Positions 8,838 through 17,569 of a stretch of 64,000 nt of DNA are shown piece after piece. Numbering within the stretch: the first letter of the stretch is position 1; each line of letters starts with the position of its first letter. The position numbers and the translations under genes were made by a program. Origin of the DNA: Pyxidicoccus trucidator (lineage in GTDB: Bacteria; Myxococcota; Myxococcia; Myxococcales; Myxococcaceae); contig NZ_JAAIXZ010000004.1 in assembly GCF_010894435.1 (NCBI RefSeq), forward strand, positions 46,200 to 110,199. The letters are read 5' to 3'. The notes beneath the pieces were generated by a model, which was not told where the DNA came from, did no database searches, and saw only the letters and a program-made list of their open reading frames with translations.

Positions 8838-11528
8838 TCAGAAGGTCCCCTTCACGCCGAGGGTGGGCAGAATCACGGGCAGGCCGATTTTCGACTTCTT
8901 CAGCCCCACGGGCTGGCCGGGAGGCGCCTCGTAGCCGTACTCGTAGGAGACGACCTCGCTGCGCGCGGTGATGTTGAAGACGTCCAGGTACGCGTCGAGC
9001 ACGAAGCGGTCGAACACCCAGCTGTGCGAGGCGCGCACGTCGAGGCGGAAGAAGGCGGGCAGCCGGTCCACCGACTCGCGGTCCACGGGCATCCACTCCT
9101 CGTTGCCCTCGGCGTCGTTGCCCGGGCGGCGGGTGCGGTAGCCGAACTGGCCGCTCTCCGGCCGGCCGGTGTTGAAGTGCGCCACCGCGCCCACCGTGGC
9201 GAAGGCGAAGCGGTAGCTGAGCGCGGCGTTGACCGAGTGCGCCTGCTCGAAGACATAGGGCAGGTAGCCCTCCGCCTGCTCCAATTCCTCGCCCTGGGGC
9301 CCCAGCCGAGAGTAGCGCTCGAAGCGACGGCTCTGGTTGAAGCCATAGGTGAGCCAGCCGAACCAGCGGCGCCCGAGCGGCCGGCGCACCATCAGCTCCA
9401 CGCCGTAGGAGTAGCCACGGCCCTCGACGTCCTCGGCCTCCAGGCCGCGGCGGCGCACGTTGCTCACCACGTCCTCGAAGTTGAACTCCAGCGTGCGCGA
9501 CAGCCGGTTGAAGTAGGCCTCGGCGGAGACCTCCAGCTCCGGGTCCGGCCGCCACTCCGCGCCCGCGGAGAGCTGCACCGCGCGTTGCAGGCCCCGCTCC
9601 AGCGCGAGCATCTCCCCCGCGGGCACCGGCAGCAGCACCGTCGCGGGCTGGTGGTAGAGGCCCGTGCCGGCCTTGAGGGTGAGCGCGTCGGTGAGCAGGT
9701 GCCGCACCGCGAGCCGGGGCTCCACCGCGACGTGCGTGTCGAGCCCGAAGCCGTGGTAGCTGTCCAGGCGCAGGCCCGGCACCAGCGTCCAGCGCGCGGC
9801 GGGCCTCAGGGTGAGCTGCGCGCCCACGCCCGCGAAGGTGGCGAGGATGCCCGGCCGGCTGAAGGCATCCCTGCCGTCGACGGGGCCCACGGGACGGAGG
9901 ACGCCGGTGGCCACCACGTCCGCGCTCCGGCGCTCGAGCTGGCCGAAGACCTCCAGCGTCAGCGCGGAGGACAGCTCGCGCGTGTAGCCCGTGCGCAGCG
10001 TCACGCCGCCCTGCCGCAGCTCATAGGTGCCGGGGTTGTCGGCCCCGGAGGCGAAGTGCAGGCCGAGCCGGTCATACCCGAGCGTCAGTCCCACCTCCGC
10101 CTCGCCCCCGGCGAAGGGGTGCCGGCCGCGCAAGTCCAGGCGGTGGAAGAGCAGCGCCACGCCGCCGGCATCCTGCTCGGGGATGCGCGCGGACAGGCCC
10201 ACCGCGTCCGACGTGCCCAGCGCGAGCAGCCGCACCCGGCCCTCGCCCACGCGCTGCTCCACGCGGGCCTGATAGTCCCAGTAGTCGGCGTAGAGCTTGG
10301 GCTCGCCCGGGTCCGTGTAGGTCGTTCCGTCGGAGGCTGTATAGGAGGAGGGGCCGTTGACGCTGTTGGCCACGCGCGTGACGACGAGCCCGGTGTAGCT
10401 GATGCGGGCCGCGGCGGTGATGGTGGTGCCCGAGTCCGGAAGCGGCACCTCCAGGAAGACGCCGCTGTTGATGAGGTCCACGTACGCGCTGCCGCGCACG
10501 CCGTCCTCGCGAGGCCGGCTCACGTGCGCGTCCACCGCGCCGCCGAGCAGGCTGCCGTAGCGGGCCGAGGGCACTCCCACCTGGAAGTCGAGCGTGTCGA
10601 TGAAGTCTGGATGGACGACGGCGTTGCCCACGAGCAGGTGGTAGAGGAAGGGCACGCGCACGCCGTCCACGAAGAAGGCGCTCGCGGAGGGCTGCACGCC
10701 GCGCACCACGGGGTAGGAGAGGCCCGAGGCCAGCGTCGTCACGCCGGGCATCAGCATGACGACGCGGAACGGGTCGCCCATGGTGCCGGGCACCTCGCGC
10801 AGCTCCTGCTCATGGAGGGTGATGCGGGAGACCTCGGTGCGGGGCCGGTCGCCGCGCACCACCGTCTCGTAGGGGTTCACCGACAGCGGCGCCAGCGCGT
10901 AGAGCACCTCCAGTTGCTGGCGCTCCTCCAGCGTCTCCTTGAGGAACAGCAGCTGGTGGCCCGGCGCGGTGACCTTCAGCTCCGAGGTGCCGGGGGGCAG
11001 CTCGAGGCGGAAGCGGCCCTGGGCGTCTGTCTCCGCGGTGGCCTCGCCCGCGCGCACGGTGGCGCCTGCAATCGGCTTGCGGGTGCCCTTCTGCCGCACG
11101 CGGCCGGTGAGCAGCGCGCGAGGGCCGGGCGCGGCGGGAGGCTCGAAGCGGTAGGAGTAGGGCAGGCGCACCGCGACGGGCGTGCCTCCGGAAGTCGCGG
11201 GGTGGAAGCGCAGGCGGCGGGCGGCGTCCAGGGCGGCCGTGGCCAGCTCGGGAGGCGCGTCCCCGATGACGAGGGTGGCTTCGGTGACGTCGCCGGCCTC
11301 GCTGACGGTGAGCTCCAGCTCCACCACCACGGGCACGGTGAAGGCGAAGCCGTCCGGCACGCGTGCGGGAGCGTCCTCGCGCAGGGTGGGCGGCACGAGC
11401 GGTGGGGTGGCGTCCGTGGGCGTCTCAGGCCGTGCGTCGTCGGCAAGGGCCTGTCGGGCTGCGAGCGCTGGGGAGGCGGAAATGCCAAGGGCAAGCGCGA
11501 GGAGAAGGAGTCTGGGTCGCGTCATCAT
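8838..11528 (-). CDS. TonB-dependent receptor with N-terminal TonB C-terminal domain
   Basis: 896-residue outer-membrane receptor with a signal peptide (ISASPALA). Domains in order are: TonB C-terminal-like (about 50-125, VPVVVELELTVSEAGDVTEA ... LRFHPATSGGTPV), a carboxypeptidase-regulatory-like beta domain (about 135-195), a plug (about 215-320, VRGVQPSASAFFVDGVRVP, YGSLLGGAVDAHVS), and a 22-strand-type barrel to a terminal aromatic residue. The receptor normally receives energy from TonB; here it carries the receptor-contacting module of TonB itself, an arrangement seen in myxobacteria. Substrate is unknown. It overlaps nothing upstream and is followed at two bases by a lipoprotein gene. 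Confidence 0.9.
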   Translation of the reverse strand: MMTRPRLLLLALALGISASPALAARQALADDARPETPTDATPPLVPPTLREDAPARVPDGFAFTVPVVVELELTVSEAGDVTEATLVIGDAPPELATAALDAARRLRFHPATSGGTPVAVRLPYSYRFEPPAAPGPRALLTGRVRQKGTRKPIAGATVRAGEATAETDAQGRFRLELPPGTSELKVTAPGHQLLFLKETLEERQQLEVLYALAPLSVNPYETVVRGDRPRTEVSRITLHEQELREVPGTMGDPFRVVMLMPGVTTLASGLSYPVVRGVQPSASAFFVDGVRVPFLYHLLVGNAVVHPDFIDTLDFQVGVPSARYGSLLGGAVDAHVSRPREDGVRGSAYVDLINSGVFLEVPLPDSGTTITAAARISYTGLVVTRVANSVNGPSSYTASDGTTYTDPGEPKLYADYWDYQARVEQRVGEGRVRLLALGTSDAVGLSARIPEQDAGGVALLFHRLDLRGRHPFAGGEAEVGLTLGYDRLGLHFASGADNPGTYELRQGGVTLRTGYTRELSSALTLEVFGQLERRSADVVATGVLRPVGPVDGRDAFSRPGILATFAGVGAQLTLRPAARWTLVPGLRLDSYHGFGLDTHVAVEPRLAVRHLLTDALTLKAGTGLYHQPATVLLPVPAGEMLALERGLQRAVQLSAGAEWRPDPELEVSAEAYFNRLSRTLEFNFEDVVSNVRRRGLEAEDVEGRGYSYGVELMVRRPLGRRWFGWLTYGFNQSRRFERYSRLGPQGEELEQAEGYLPYVFEQAHSVNAALSYRFAFATVGAVAHFNTGRPESGQFGYRTRRPGNDAEGNEEWMPVDRESVDRLPAFFRLDVRASHSWVFDRFVLDAYLDVFNITARSEVVSYEYGYEAPPGQPVGLKKSKIGLPVILPTLGVKGTF

Positions 11529-11637
11529 CGGAGGCGGGGCGAAGGCAGGGGCATAGGACGCTGGCCGCCGTCCTGGTGATCAATCTTCTTTCCAGTCCCG
11601 CTCCCCGCCCCCGGACGCTGGGTGAAGCGGCGAGGGC

Positions 11638-11997
11638 TCAGGTGGGACGGGTACCGAGGCGCCGCGCGCAGAAGGCATCCATCGCCGTGGACGCGAGCAC
11701 GGAGCCGAGCGCGAGTCCCACGTGGCCCTTCCGCGGACTGCCCTTGAGGGCACTGCCCAGGCCGGCCAGGTCCATGAAGTCTCCGCCCACGCGCGACCAG
11801 GCTAGCGGGGCAGCGCGCGAGGGCCACAGCAGGAAGCCCACGCCCACGGCGATTTCCCGCAACCCGAAGGTCCGCAGCACCCGGGTGTGCTTCTCCATAC
11901 CCAGGAAGCGGGCGAGCGCCTGAGGTGCAATCAGCTCCGACAAGCCCACCGCGATGCTGAACCAGCCCAGTCCCCGTGCCAGCGTCTTTGCTTTCAT
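11638..11997 (-). CDS. Small membrane protein (cyclase/dehydrase N-terminal-like)
   Basis: 119 residues with about three hydrophobic segments: ARGLGWFSIAVGLSELIAP, AVGVGFLLWP and the C-terminal ALGSVLASTAMDA. An LRTFGLREIAVGVG stretch and VGGDFMDLAGLGSAL closely resemble the small membrane domain that in many proteobacteria precedes a SRPBCC/cyclase domain or stands alone. No enzyme domain is attached here. The start at 11997 is fixed by the strong Shine-Dalgarno GGGAGGAGGAG. Function is unknown. Confidence 0.8.
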   Translation of the reverse strand: MKAKTLARGLGWFSIAVGLSELIAPQALARFLGMEKHTRVLRTFGLREIAVGVGFLLWPSRAAPLAWSRVGGDFMDLAGLGSALKGSPRKGHVGLALGSVLASTAMDAFCARRLGTRPT

Positions 11998-12232
11998 TGC
12001 GTGCTCCTCCTCCCAGGGTGTGCGGGCCCGCCCGCCTTTGCGGGCGCGGGCCACGCCAGGGAAAGATGGGGCTGGTGCCCGTGAGGGGTGAGGGTCTCCC
12101 CTGATGGGTGGAAGGGCAGGCGAGCCGCCGTCCGAGGCACCTGCCGGTGACGCCCCCAGCCGTGGCCGGCCCGAGGCGAGCATGGCGGGAGGGCTTCGAC
12201 CGGCGCGGCAGGTGAGGTAGGTACAGCGGGCC

Positions 12233-13435
12233 ATGTCCACGCCGTACGCCCGACTCCTCCTGCTGGCCTGTGCCCTCCTCGTCACGGCCTGTCCGCGCTC
12301 CACCCGCGCCCCCATCACGAAGCCCGAGGAGGCGCTCGTTCCCGTCTCCCGCTCGCTGGAGCTGCGGGACGACGGCGAGCCCGCGGCGCTGCGGGCCGCC
12401 ATCGCGCAGAGCGTGGTGTGGCTGCGGGCGAGGCCGGCGGACCAGCGCTTCGTCTACGGCCGGCGCGAAGTCACCGCCGCCGTGCTGCGGGCCGCGCTGG
12501 AGCGCCTGCACTCGCGCCTCCGCGACGGCATGACTCCCGAGGAGCTGTCGGCGCGGGTGCTCGAGGACTTCGAGCCGATGGAGGCCGCCGGAGGCGAGGA
12601 CGGGCAGGTGCTGTTCACCGGCTACTACGAGCCCTCGCTCGACGCGAGCCTCACGCGGACGGACGAGTACACGGTGCCCATCCACGGGCTCCCGGAGGAT
12701 TTGGTGGAGGTGCCGCTGGAGGCGTTCGCGGAGCGCTTCGCGGCGGAGCGCGTCTTCGGGCGGCTCGACGGGAAGAAGGTGGTGCCCTACTGGACGCGCA
12801 ACGAGATTCGCGGCGGGAGGCTGCAGGGGCGGGGGCTGGAGCTGGCGTGGGCGAAGGACCCCGTGGCGCTCTTCTTCACGGAGGTGCAGGGGAGCGGCAC
12901 GCTGCGGCTGCCCGACGGGAGCCAGCGCCGCATCGGCTACGCGGCGTCGAATGGCAGGCCCTACCGGAGCATCGGCTCGCTGCTCATCCAGGAAGGCGTC
13001 ATCCCCCGCGAGGCCATGTCGATGCAGGCGCTGCGCTCGTGGCTGGCGGCGAACCCGGCGCAGTGCAGCCGGGTGCTCGACTTCAACGAGTCCTATGTCT
13101 TCTTCCGCTTCCTGGCGGGCGCCTCGGAGGGCTCGTTGGGGAGGCCGGTGACCCCGGGCCGCTCCATCGCCACGGATGCGCGGCTGTTCCCGAAGGGCGG
13201 GCTGGCCTTCATCCAGACGGAGCGTCCGGTGAAGCTGGCGGACGGCACGGTGCAGTGGAGGCCGCTGACGCGCTTCATGCTCAACCAGGACACGGGCGGC
13301 GCCATCCGTGGCGCGGGCCGGGTGGATGTCTACTGGGGCCCCGGCCCGGAGGCGGAGCTGTCCGCGGGGATGATGAAGCAGCAGGGCCGGCTGCTGTTCC
13401 TCGTCCCGCGCGCGGTGCCGGCGACTACTCACTGA
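12233..13435 (+). CDS. mltA: Membrane-bound lytic murein transglycosylase A
   Basis: 400-residue lipoprotein (lipobox LLVTAC, Cys20). MltA cleaves the beta-1,4 bond between MurNAc and GlcNAc in peptidoglycan, leaving a 1,6-anhydro end. The MltA domain spans about residues 105-330 (FTGYYEPSLDAS, FFTEVQGSGTLRLPDG, YAASNGRPYRSIG), and the 3D domain is at the C-terminus (LNQDTGGAIRGAGRVDVYWG). Asp365 in RVDVYWG corresponds to the catalytic Asp of Escherichia coli MltA. Length suits the family. The last 11 bases overlap a small open frame on the other strand. Confidence 0.95.
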   Translation: MSTPYARLLLLACALLVTACPRSTRAPITKPEEALVPVSRSLELRDDGEPAALRAAIAQSVVWLRARPADQRFVYGRREVTAAVLRAALERLHSRLRDGMTPEELSARVLEDFEPMEAAGGEDGQVLFTGYYEPSLDASLTRTDEYTVPIHGLPEDLVEVPLEAFAERFAAERVFGRLDGKKVVPYWTRNEIRGGRLQGRGLELAWAKDPVALFFTEVQGSGTLRLPDGSQRRIGYAASNGRPYRSIGSLLIQEGVIPREAMSMQALRSWLAANPAQCSRVLDFNESYVFFRFLAGASEGSLGRPVTPGRSIATDARLFPKGGLAFIQTERPVKLADGTVQWRPLTRFMLNQDTGGAIRGAGRVDVYWGPGPEAELSAGMMKQQGRLLFLVPRAVPATTH

Positions 13436-13547
13436 GCTTCATGCTGAGGTGGACGGGCGTGGCGTTGGCGAGGTTGTCGCTGACGGGGCAGCGCGCCTCG
13501 ACTTCGCTCTTGAGCTGCGCAATCGGGTCGGCGTTGGCGGTGCTCAT
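13425..13547 (-). CDS. 40-residue OsmC-family C-terminal fragment
   Basis: Forty-residue open frame with a strong Shine-Dalgarno (AGGAGAGG, about six bases before ATG). EARCPVSDNLANATPV matches the C-terminal end of OsmC/Ohr-like proteins, including the conserved Cys of the CPVS motif, but the remaining ~100 residues of the fold (with the first reactive Cys) are missing. It converges on mltA and overlaps its last 11 bases. Either a decayed relic whose end is still open or a tiny protein expressed by itself; the good ribosome site favours some translation. Confidence 0.55.
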   Translation of the reverse strand: MSTANADPIAQLKSEVEARCPVSDNLANATPVHLSMKLSE

Positions 13548-13805
13548 GACAGCCTCTCCTTGTGAGAGGGATACGCGCCCGGCGCGGATTCCTGGCTGTC
13601 CGCTGTGTGGGATTACCCCGTTGGGCGGGGCGTGCCGGTACGGCCGGCGGGTGGAATCAGGACGCACCCGGCGAGGGGAGCGAGCAGGGGAGGAAGCACG
13701 GCCTCCGGGCGTGGCGGCACACGTAGGTGGCGGGCACACTCGGAAACCGGGCAGTATTGGGGGGTCTCCAGGGTGTGACGCCGTGAGGGGACAGAGGCAA
13801 CCGGG

Positions 13806-14897
13806 ATGAGCAGCGAAGTGGCTGAGACGAAAGACGGAGTGGTCCTCCTCGACTACGCGAAGCTCGCGGCGGGGGTGGACCTGTCGGCCGCCATCGAGCG
13901 TGCGTACGGGCACGACGGCATCGGCCTGCTGGTGGTGAAGGGGATACCGGGGCTGGTGGAGCTGCGCAGCGGCCTGCTGCCGCTGGGGTTCCGCTTCGCG
14001 GCGCTCCCCAACGAGGTGAAGGACCGGTACGTCCACCCGCGGAGCAGTTACTCGTTTGGCTGGAGCCACGGGAAGGAGCTGCTCAAGCCCGGCCAGTTCG
14101 ATGAGTTCAAGGGCTCGTACTACAACAACCCCCAGTACGACGTGCCCCAGGCGGACGCGTCGCTGGTGGAGAAGTACCCGGAGAACTACCACCCGAACGT
14201 CTGGCCGGACGCGGACTTCCCGGAGCTGCGCCCCGCCTTCATGACGCTGGGGCAGCGGATGGTGGACGTGGGCGTGCTCGTCGCGGAGCAGTGCGACAGG
14301 TACGTGCGCTCGCGGCTGGGGGAGCGGCTGACGCCGGACGCGCAGCTGGCCCGGACGATTCGCGAGTCACGCGCGTGCAAGGCCCGGCTCCTCTATTACT
14401 TCGCCATCAACGAGGACGCGACGCCGCGCACGCGGGACTCGTGGTGTGGCTGGCACAGCGACCACGGCTCGCTGACGGCGCTCTGCCCGGCGATGTACTT
14501 CGAGGCGGAGCCCGGCGCGCGCGAGCCGGCGCGGGCGGACCTCCCGGTGCCGGACCCGGAGGCGGGCCTGTACGTGCGCACCCGGACGGGCCAGGAGAAG
14601 AAGGTGGTCATCCCGAAGGACTGCCTCGCGTTCCAGATTGGCGAGAGCTCGCAGATTGTGACGGGCGGGCTGCTGCGGGCGACGCCGCACGCGGTGCAGG
14701 CGCTGGCACACCCGGCGAGCCGGAACATCTCTCGCTCCACGTTCGCGGTGTTCATGCAGCCGGACAACGACGCGCACCTGCGGGCGCCGGCGGGGACGGA
14801 CGGGCAGGAGCAGCGCGTGGGCGCGTTCCAGCCGGGGATGACCTTCGGCGACTTCGCCCGGGCCACGTTCGCGAAGTTCTACAACCCGTACGCCTGA
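13806..14897 (+). CDS. Isopenicillin-N-synthase-like 2OG-Fe(II) oxygenase
   Basis: 363-residue soluble enzyme. The N-terminal non-haem dioxygenase region (about 10-110) is followed by the 2OG-Fe(II) jelly roll. Iron ligands are visible as His217 and Asp219 in GWHSDHGSLTAL and a distal His295 in ATPHAVQAL; Arg310 in ISRSTFAVF probably binds the carboxylate of 2-oxoglutarate. Such enzymes hydroxylate or desaturate small molecules. No biosynthetic cluster surrounds the gene, so the substrate is open. It has its own 258-base upstream region and a strong hairpin after the stop, suggesting a single-gene transcript. Confidence 0.88.
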   Translation: MSSEVAETKDGVVLLDYAKLAAGVDLSAAIERAYGHDGIGLLVVKGIPGLVELRSGLLPLGFRFAALPNEVKDRYVHPRSSYSFGWSHGKELLKPGQFDEFKGSYYNNPQYDVPQADASLVEKYPENYHPNVWPDADFPELRPAFMTLGQRMVDVGVLVAEQCDRYVRSRLGERLTPDAQLARTIRESRACKARLLYYFAINEDATPRTRDSWCGWHSDHGSLTALCPAMYFEAEPGAREPARADLPVPDPEAGLYVRTRTGQEKKVVIPKDCLAFQIGESSQIVTGGLLRATPHAVQALAHPASRNISRSTFAVFMQPDNDAHLRAPAGTDGQEQRVGAFQPGMTFGDFARATFAKFYNPYA

Positions 14898-14906
14898 GCC
14901 TCCGCT

Positions 14907-14933
14907 CGGGGCGGCCCCCGCCTGGCCGCCCCG
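14907..14933 (+). terminator. Hairpin after the oxygenase gene
   Basis: Perfect 10-bp GC-rich stem CGGGGCGGCC/GGCCGCCCCG with a 7-base loop, 10 bases beyond the stop codon. There is no T-tract. Confidence 0.55.
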
Positions 14934-15463
14934 CGCCGGAGCCCGGAGCTGCTGCCCGGATGTTGTTGCAGCTGTGTGGCGACAAATGGCGCGCCGCGTC
15001 TGGTGGTTTCCCCTCATGCGCGCCACGAGTTGGCGGTCTCTCCTGCGGGAATCCCTTATCTATTTCATGGTTGGGATTGGGGCTCGCAATGACAAATTCG
15101 CAAATCACATACCCCAAGAGCCCTGAAATCTAGCGTTGGTGGAAAACTGTCCAGCGATGTCGGGTTTTCCCGAACTGCACTTGCAGTCGCAGTTGCCATC
15201 CGTAGGATTCCCGACCATCCAAGGCAGGCATCGCCGCGCTTTCTGGCTTGGATGCATGAGGGGGTTCCATCACGTCATCACCCAGGCTGACCAGGCTGGC
15301 CGAGGCCGGCCCGGTCACGCGTGTGCGTTCGCAGTGCCGTAGCCCGGTCCCCGCCGTCTGAGGGGCCGGAACGCCATGGACGGGTCTGCCTGCTCTCGAG
15401 CGGGGAGGCACGGGAGTGATCTGCCCTCTGTACACGACCCGCTGTACGAAGAGGTGGAATGAA
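14934..15463. other. Intergenic region upstream of the secreted cluster
   Basis: About 530 bases without a convincing gene. From about 15,060 to 15,180 base composition becomes clearly more AT-rich (GCAATGACAAATTCGCAAAT and following), as expected of promoter DNA for the downstream secreted-protein cluster. No exact sigma-factor hexamers or sigma-54 GG/GC pair were found. Confidence 0.4.
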
Positions 15464-16636
15464 ATGAAGAAGCTGTTCCTGAATTCGTGTCTGGGCATGG
15501 CCCTCGCCGGCTCGCTGTGTAGCGGTGTGGCGGCCGCGTATCCCATCTCCCCGACGAAGGCCCCTGTCACCGTCATCCAGGACCCTTCGCTCCTGAGCAC
15601 CTTCACGCTGGCGTATGACAATGCCAACACCAGCACTGTGTATTACGCCCCCAAGGGAGGCCGCACGGCGACGATGAACGGCATGCCGCTGATTGGCTAC
15701 GCCGTGCTCTCCAACGGCGAGGGCATCCTGAACGCGCAGATGGAGTACGGCGTGTTCGGCTCGGACAAGACGAAGCTGTTCAACGCCATCCGGGCCGCCG
15801 GCAAGGTGCCCGTACAGTGGCCGTTCCGCAAGACGAAGATCATCCCCCTGACGCCCGGCATCAACCTGGATACGGGCGAGGAGTTCTGCGAGACCTTCGA
15901 GGACCCGGTGACGGGTGAGATGGTCGAGGAGTGCAGCGGCACCATCTACCGTGAAATCGAGTACTCGCAGAAGGGGCCCGCGCTCGGGGAGAACCTGGCC
16001 ATCACCGCGCTCCTGTCGCGCAACGGCTCCATCGTCTTCGAGACGCTGCTCCGTCAGGGCAACGCGCTGCAGATGAACGTGGAGGCGGAGTTCCTGGAGG
16101 CGGGCACGGCCTTCACCGCCACCGTCACCGTGAAGTACGAGAAGCTGTTCCAGAACTTCCACGCGTACGCCGGTGCCAAGGGCTTCCTGTGGAAGGCGGA
16201 GCTGGAGACTTTCTGGCGCCGCGAGGGCCTGTGCGTCGGCCGTCCGCCCACCGACTGCGGCATCTGGGTGGAGTACCGGGACCAGTTCGGCAACGTGGTC
16301 ACCACGCCGACCATCGACCCGAACAACGCCGCGCAGCAGACCGCGGTGTTCCAGTCCATCGAGCGGTTCGTCCAGAGCATCTCCGAGCAGATGCTGGCCC
16401 CCATGACGCCGCAGCTCGCGCCGGTGACCACGGGCACGCCCTCTGTCGGCTTCCGGGTCAGCGCCAAGTTCGAGAGCCAGCACAAGAGCGTCAACTTCAC
16501 CCGCACGTTCACCAGCCCCAACGCCGTCAACGTGGGCTACACCACGTTCCCGGTGTCCATCGGCTGCGTGAAGATTACGCCTGAGCGGGACGTCATCCGG
16601 CACCTCGGCGGGGACTGCGGCCTGTACTGGCAGTAG
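15464..16636 (+). CDS. Secreted protein, first gene of an unknown cluster
   Basis: 390 residues; start chosen at 15,464 because GAGGTGG lies just upstream and a clean signal peptide follows (MKKLFLNSCLGMALAGSL ... GVAAAYP). The mature protein begins with a short motif of the type STVYYAPKGG, echoed in the next two genes (AVYFEST, STYFLLPSAY). The rest is beta-rich, with a few Cys (EEFCETFED, DCGIW, GCVKI, DCGLYW) that may pair. No enzymatic motif or family was recognised. It is followed by a strong hairpin and then by more secreted proteins on the same strand. Confidence 0.75.
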   Translation: MKKLFLNSCLGMALAGSLCSGVAAAYPISPTKAPVTVIQDPSLLSTFTLAYDNANTSTVYYAPKGGRTATMNGMPLIGYAVLSNGEGILNAQMEYGVFGSDKTKLFNAIRAAGKVPVQWPFRKTKIIPLTPGINLDTGEEFCETFEDPVTGEMVEECSGTIYREIEYSQKGPALGENLAITALLSRNGSIVFETLLRQGNALQMNVEAEFLEAGTAFTATVTVKYEKLFQNFHAYAGAKGFLWKAELETFWRREGLCVGRPPTDCGIWVEYRDQFGNVVTTPTIDPNNAAQQTAVFQSIERFVQSISEQMLAPMTPQLAPVTTGTPSVGFRVSAKFESQHKSVNFTRTFTSPNAVNVGYTTFPVSIGCVKITPERDVIRHLGGDCGLYWQ

Positions 16637-16656
16637 GCAACGCGCGTTCGACGTTC

Positions 16657-16691
16657 GCCCCGGGGGCAGCGGCGTGAGCTGCCCCCGGGGC
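16657..16691 (+). terminator. Strong hairpin inside the secreted cluster
   Basis: Perfect 14-bp stem GCCCCGGGGGCAGC/GCTGCCCCCGGGGC with a 7-base loop, followed by TTTC, 20 bases after the first gene of the cluster. It should end or attenuate transcription, making the first protein more abundant than those encoded downstream. Confidence 0.7.
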
Positions 16692-16732
16692 TTTCGACCC
16701 ACCCTTTGCTGTCCATCCTCTCGAGGCAATCA

Positions 16733-17533
16733 ATGAGTTTCTGGGGCGCAGTGGCACTGGTTGTGACGGTAGGTTCGGCGAGCGGAGCCGCGCCCGCGGG
16801 CCGTGTCGTCAATACCGAAGATGCGGTGTATTTCGAGTCGACCGCGGCCGGGCAGCAGGGAATCGTCTGGGTCTACCCGAAGACGAAGACGGTGGTGAAG
16901 CGCTTCCCGGCGGACACCACCTACCTGCAGGTCGACCGGCTCCTCCGGGACGTGCAGCTCCCGGCGAACCCGGGCACGGTGCACCCGAGCTGGGAGGGCA
17001 AGCAGGCCCTGTTCTACCAGGTGGTTTCGCAGAACGAGTGCGTCCTCAAGCTCAGGACGGAGATGCGCTTCGTCCAGCAGATGTTGATGGCGAAGGGCGT
17101 GACGGTTCAGGGCACGCAGCGAAGCGCCATCTGCACCTTCACCTTCAAGCTCCGCAACGAGACGGCGGACATGGTGCGGCAGCTGGAGGCGGAGGCAGCG
17201 GCGGGCACGCTGGTCCAGCATGTCTTCGGGTTGGAGCTGAGCACCGCCTCCGGTGCGCCGCTGCCCTGGGCGTCGCTCCACTCCTCGCTGGTGGGTGGGG
17301 GCGTGGGGGTGGGCGTCTCCAGGAACACCGAGCTGGCGGCCTTCGAGCTGGGCCTGCTCGGCGCGGTGTCGCCGCTGGTGCAGCAGCCCGCCGAGGTGCG
17401 GCAGGCGTTCCTGACGAGCGCGCTGCAGACGCTGTTCGACTGGGACCAGGTCTCGCTCGAGGTGCAGCTGCGCGCGACCGCTCCGACGGGGCAGTACGAG
17501 TTCCCCGGCACGACGCAGACCATCCCCCTCTAG
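16733..17533 (+). CDS. Secreted protein, second gene of the unknown cluster
   Basis: 266 residues starting at the ATG preceded by GAGG (spacing six); an upstream in-frame TTG at 16,706 is less likely. A signal peptide (WGAVALVVTVGSASGAAPA) is followed by AVYFESTAAGQQGIVWVYPK, similar in style to the starts of the flanking genes. The middle contains an amphipathic stretch (NETADMVRQLEAEAAAGTL) and a glycine-rich turn (LVGGGVGVGVSRN). No family was recognised. It lies 36 bases before the third cluster gene, so the two are very probably co-transcribed. Confidence 0.75.
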   Translation: MSFWGAVALVVTVGSASGAAPAGRVVNTEDAVYFESTAAGQQGIVWVYPKTKTVVKRFPADTTYLQVDRLLRDVQLPANPGTVHPSWEGKQALFYQVVSQNECVLKLRTEMRFVQQMLMAKGVTVQGTQRSAICTFTFKLRNETADMVRQLEAEAAAGTLVQHVFGLELSTASGAPLPWASLHSSLVGGGVGVGVSRNTELAAFELGLLGAVSPLVQQPAEVRQAFLTSALQTLFDWDQVSLEVQLRATAPTGQYEFPGTTQTIPL

Positions 17534-17569
17534 GCGCGTGGTCCTCACTCCCTCCCCGAGCGCACTCCC

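Noticed and set aside
8836..9555. Upstream extension of the lipoprotein frame
   Set aside because: Lies wholly within the receptor gene; the lipoprotein signal begins at 8835.
9024..11579. 851-codon plus-strand open frame
   Set aside because: Shadow of the TonB-dependent receptor caused by high GC at codon third positions.
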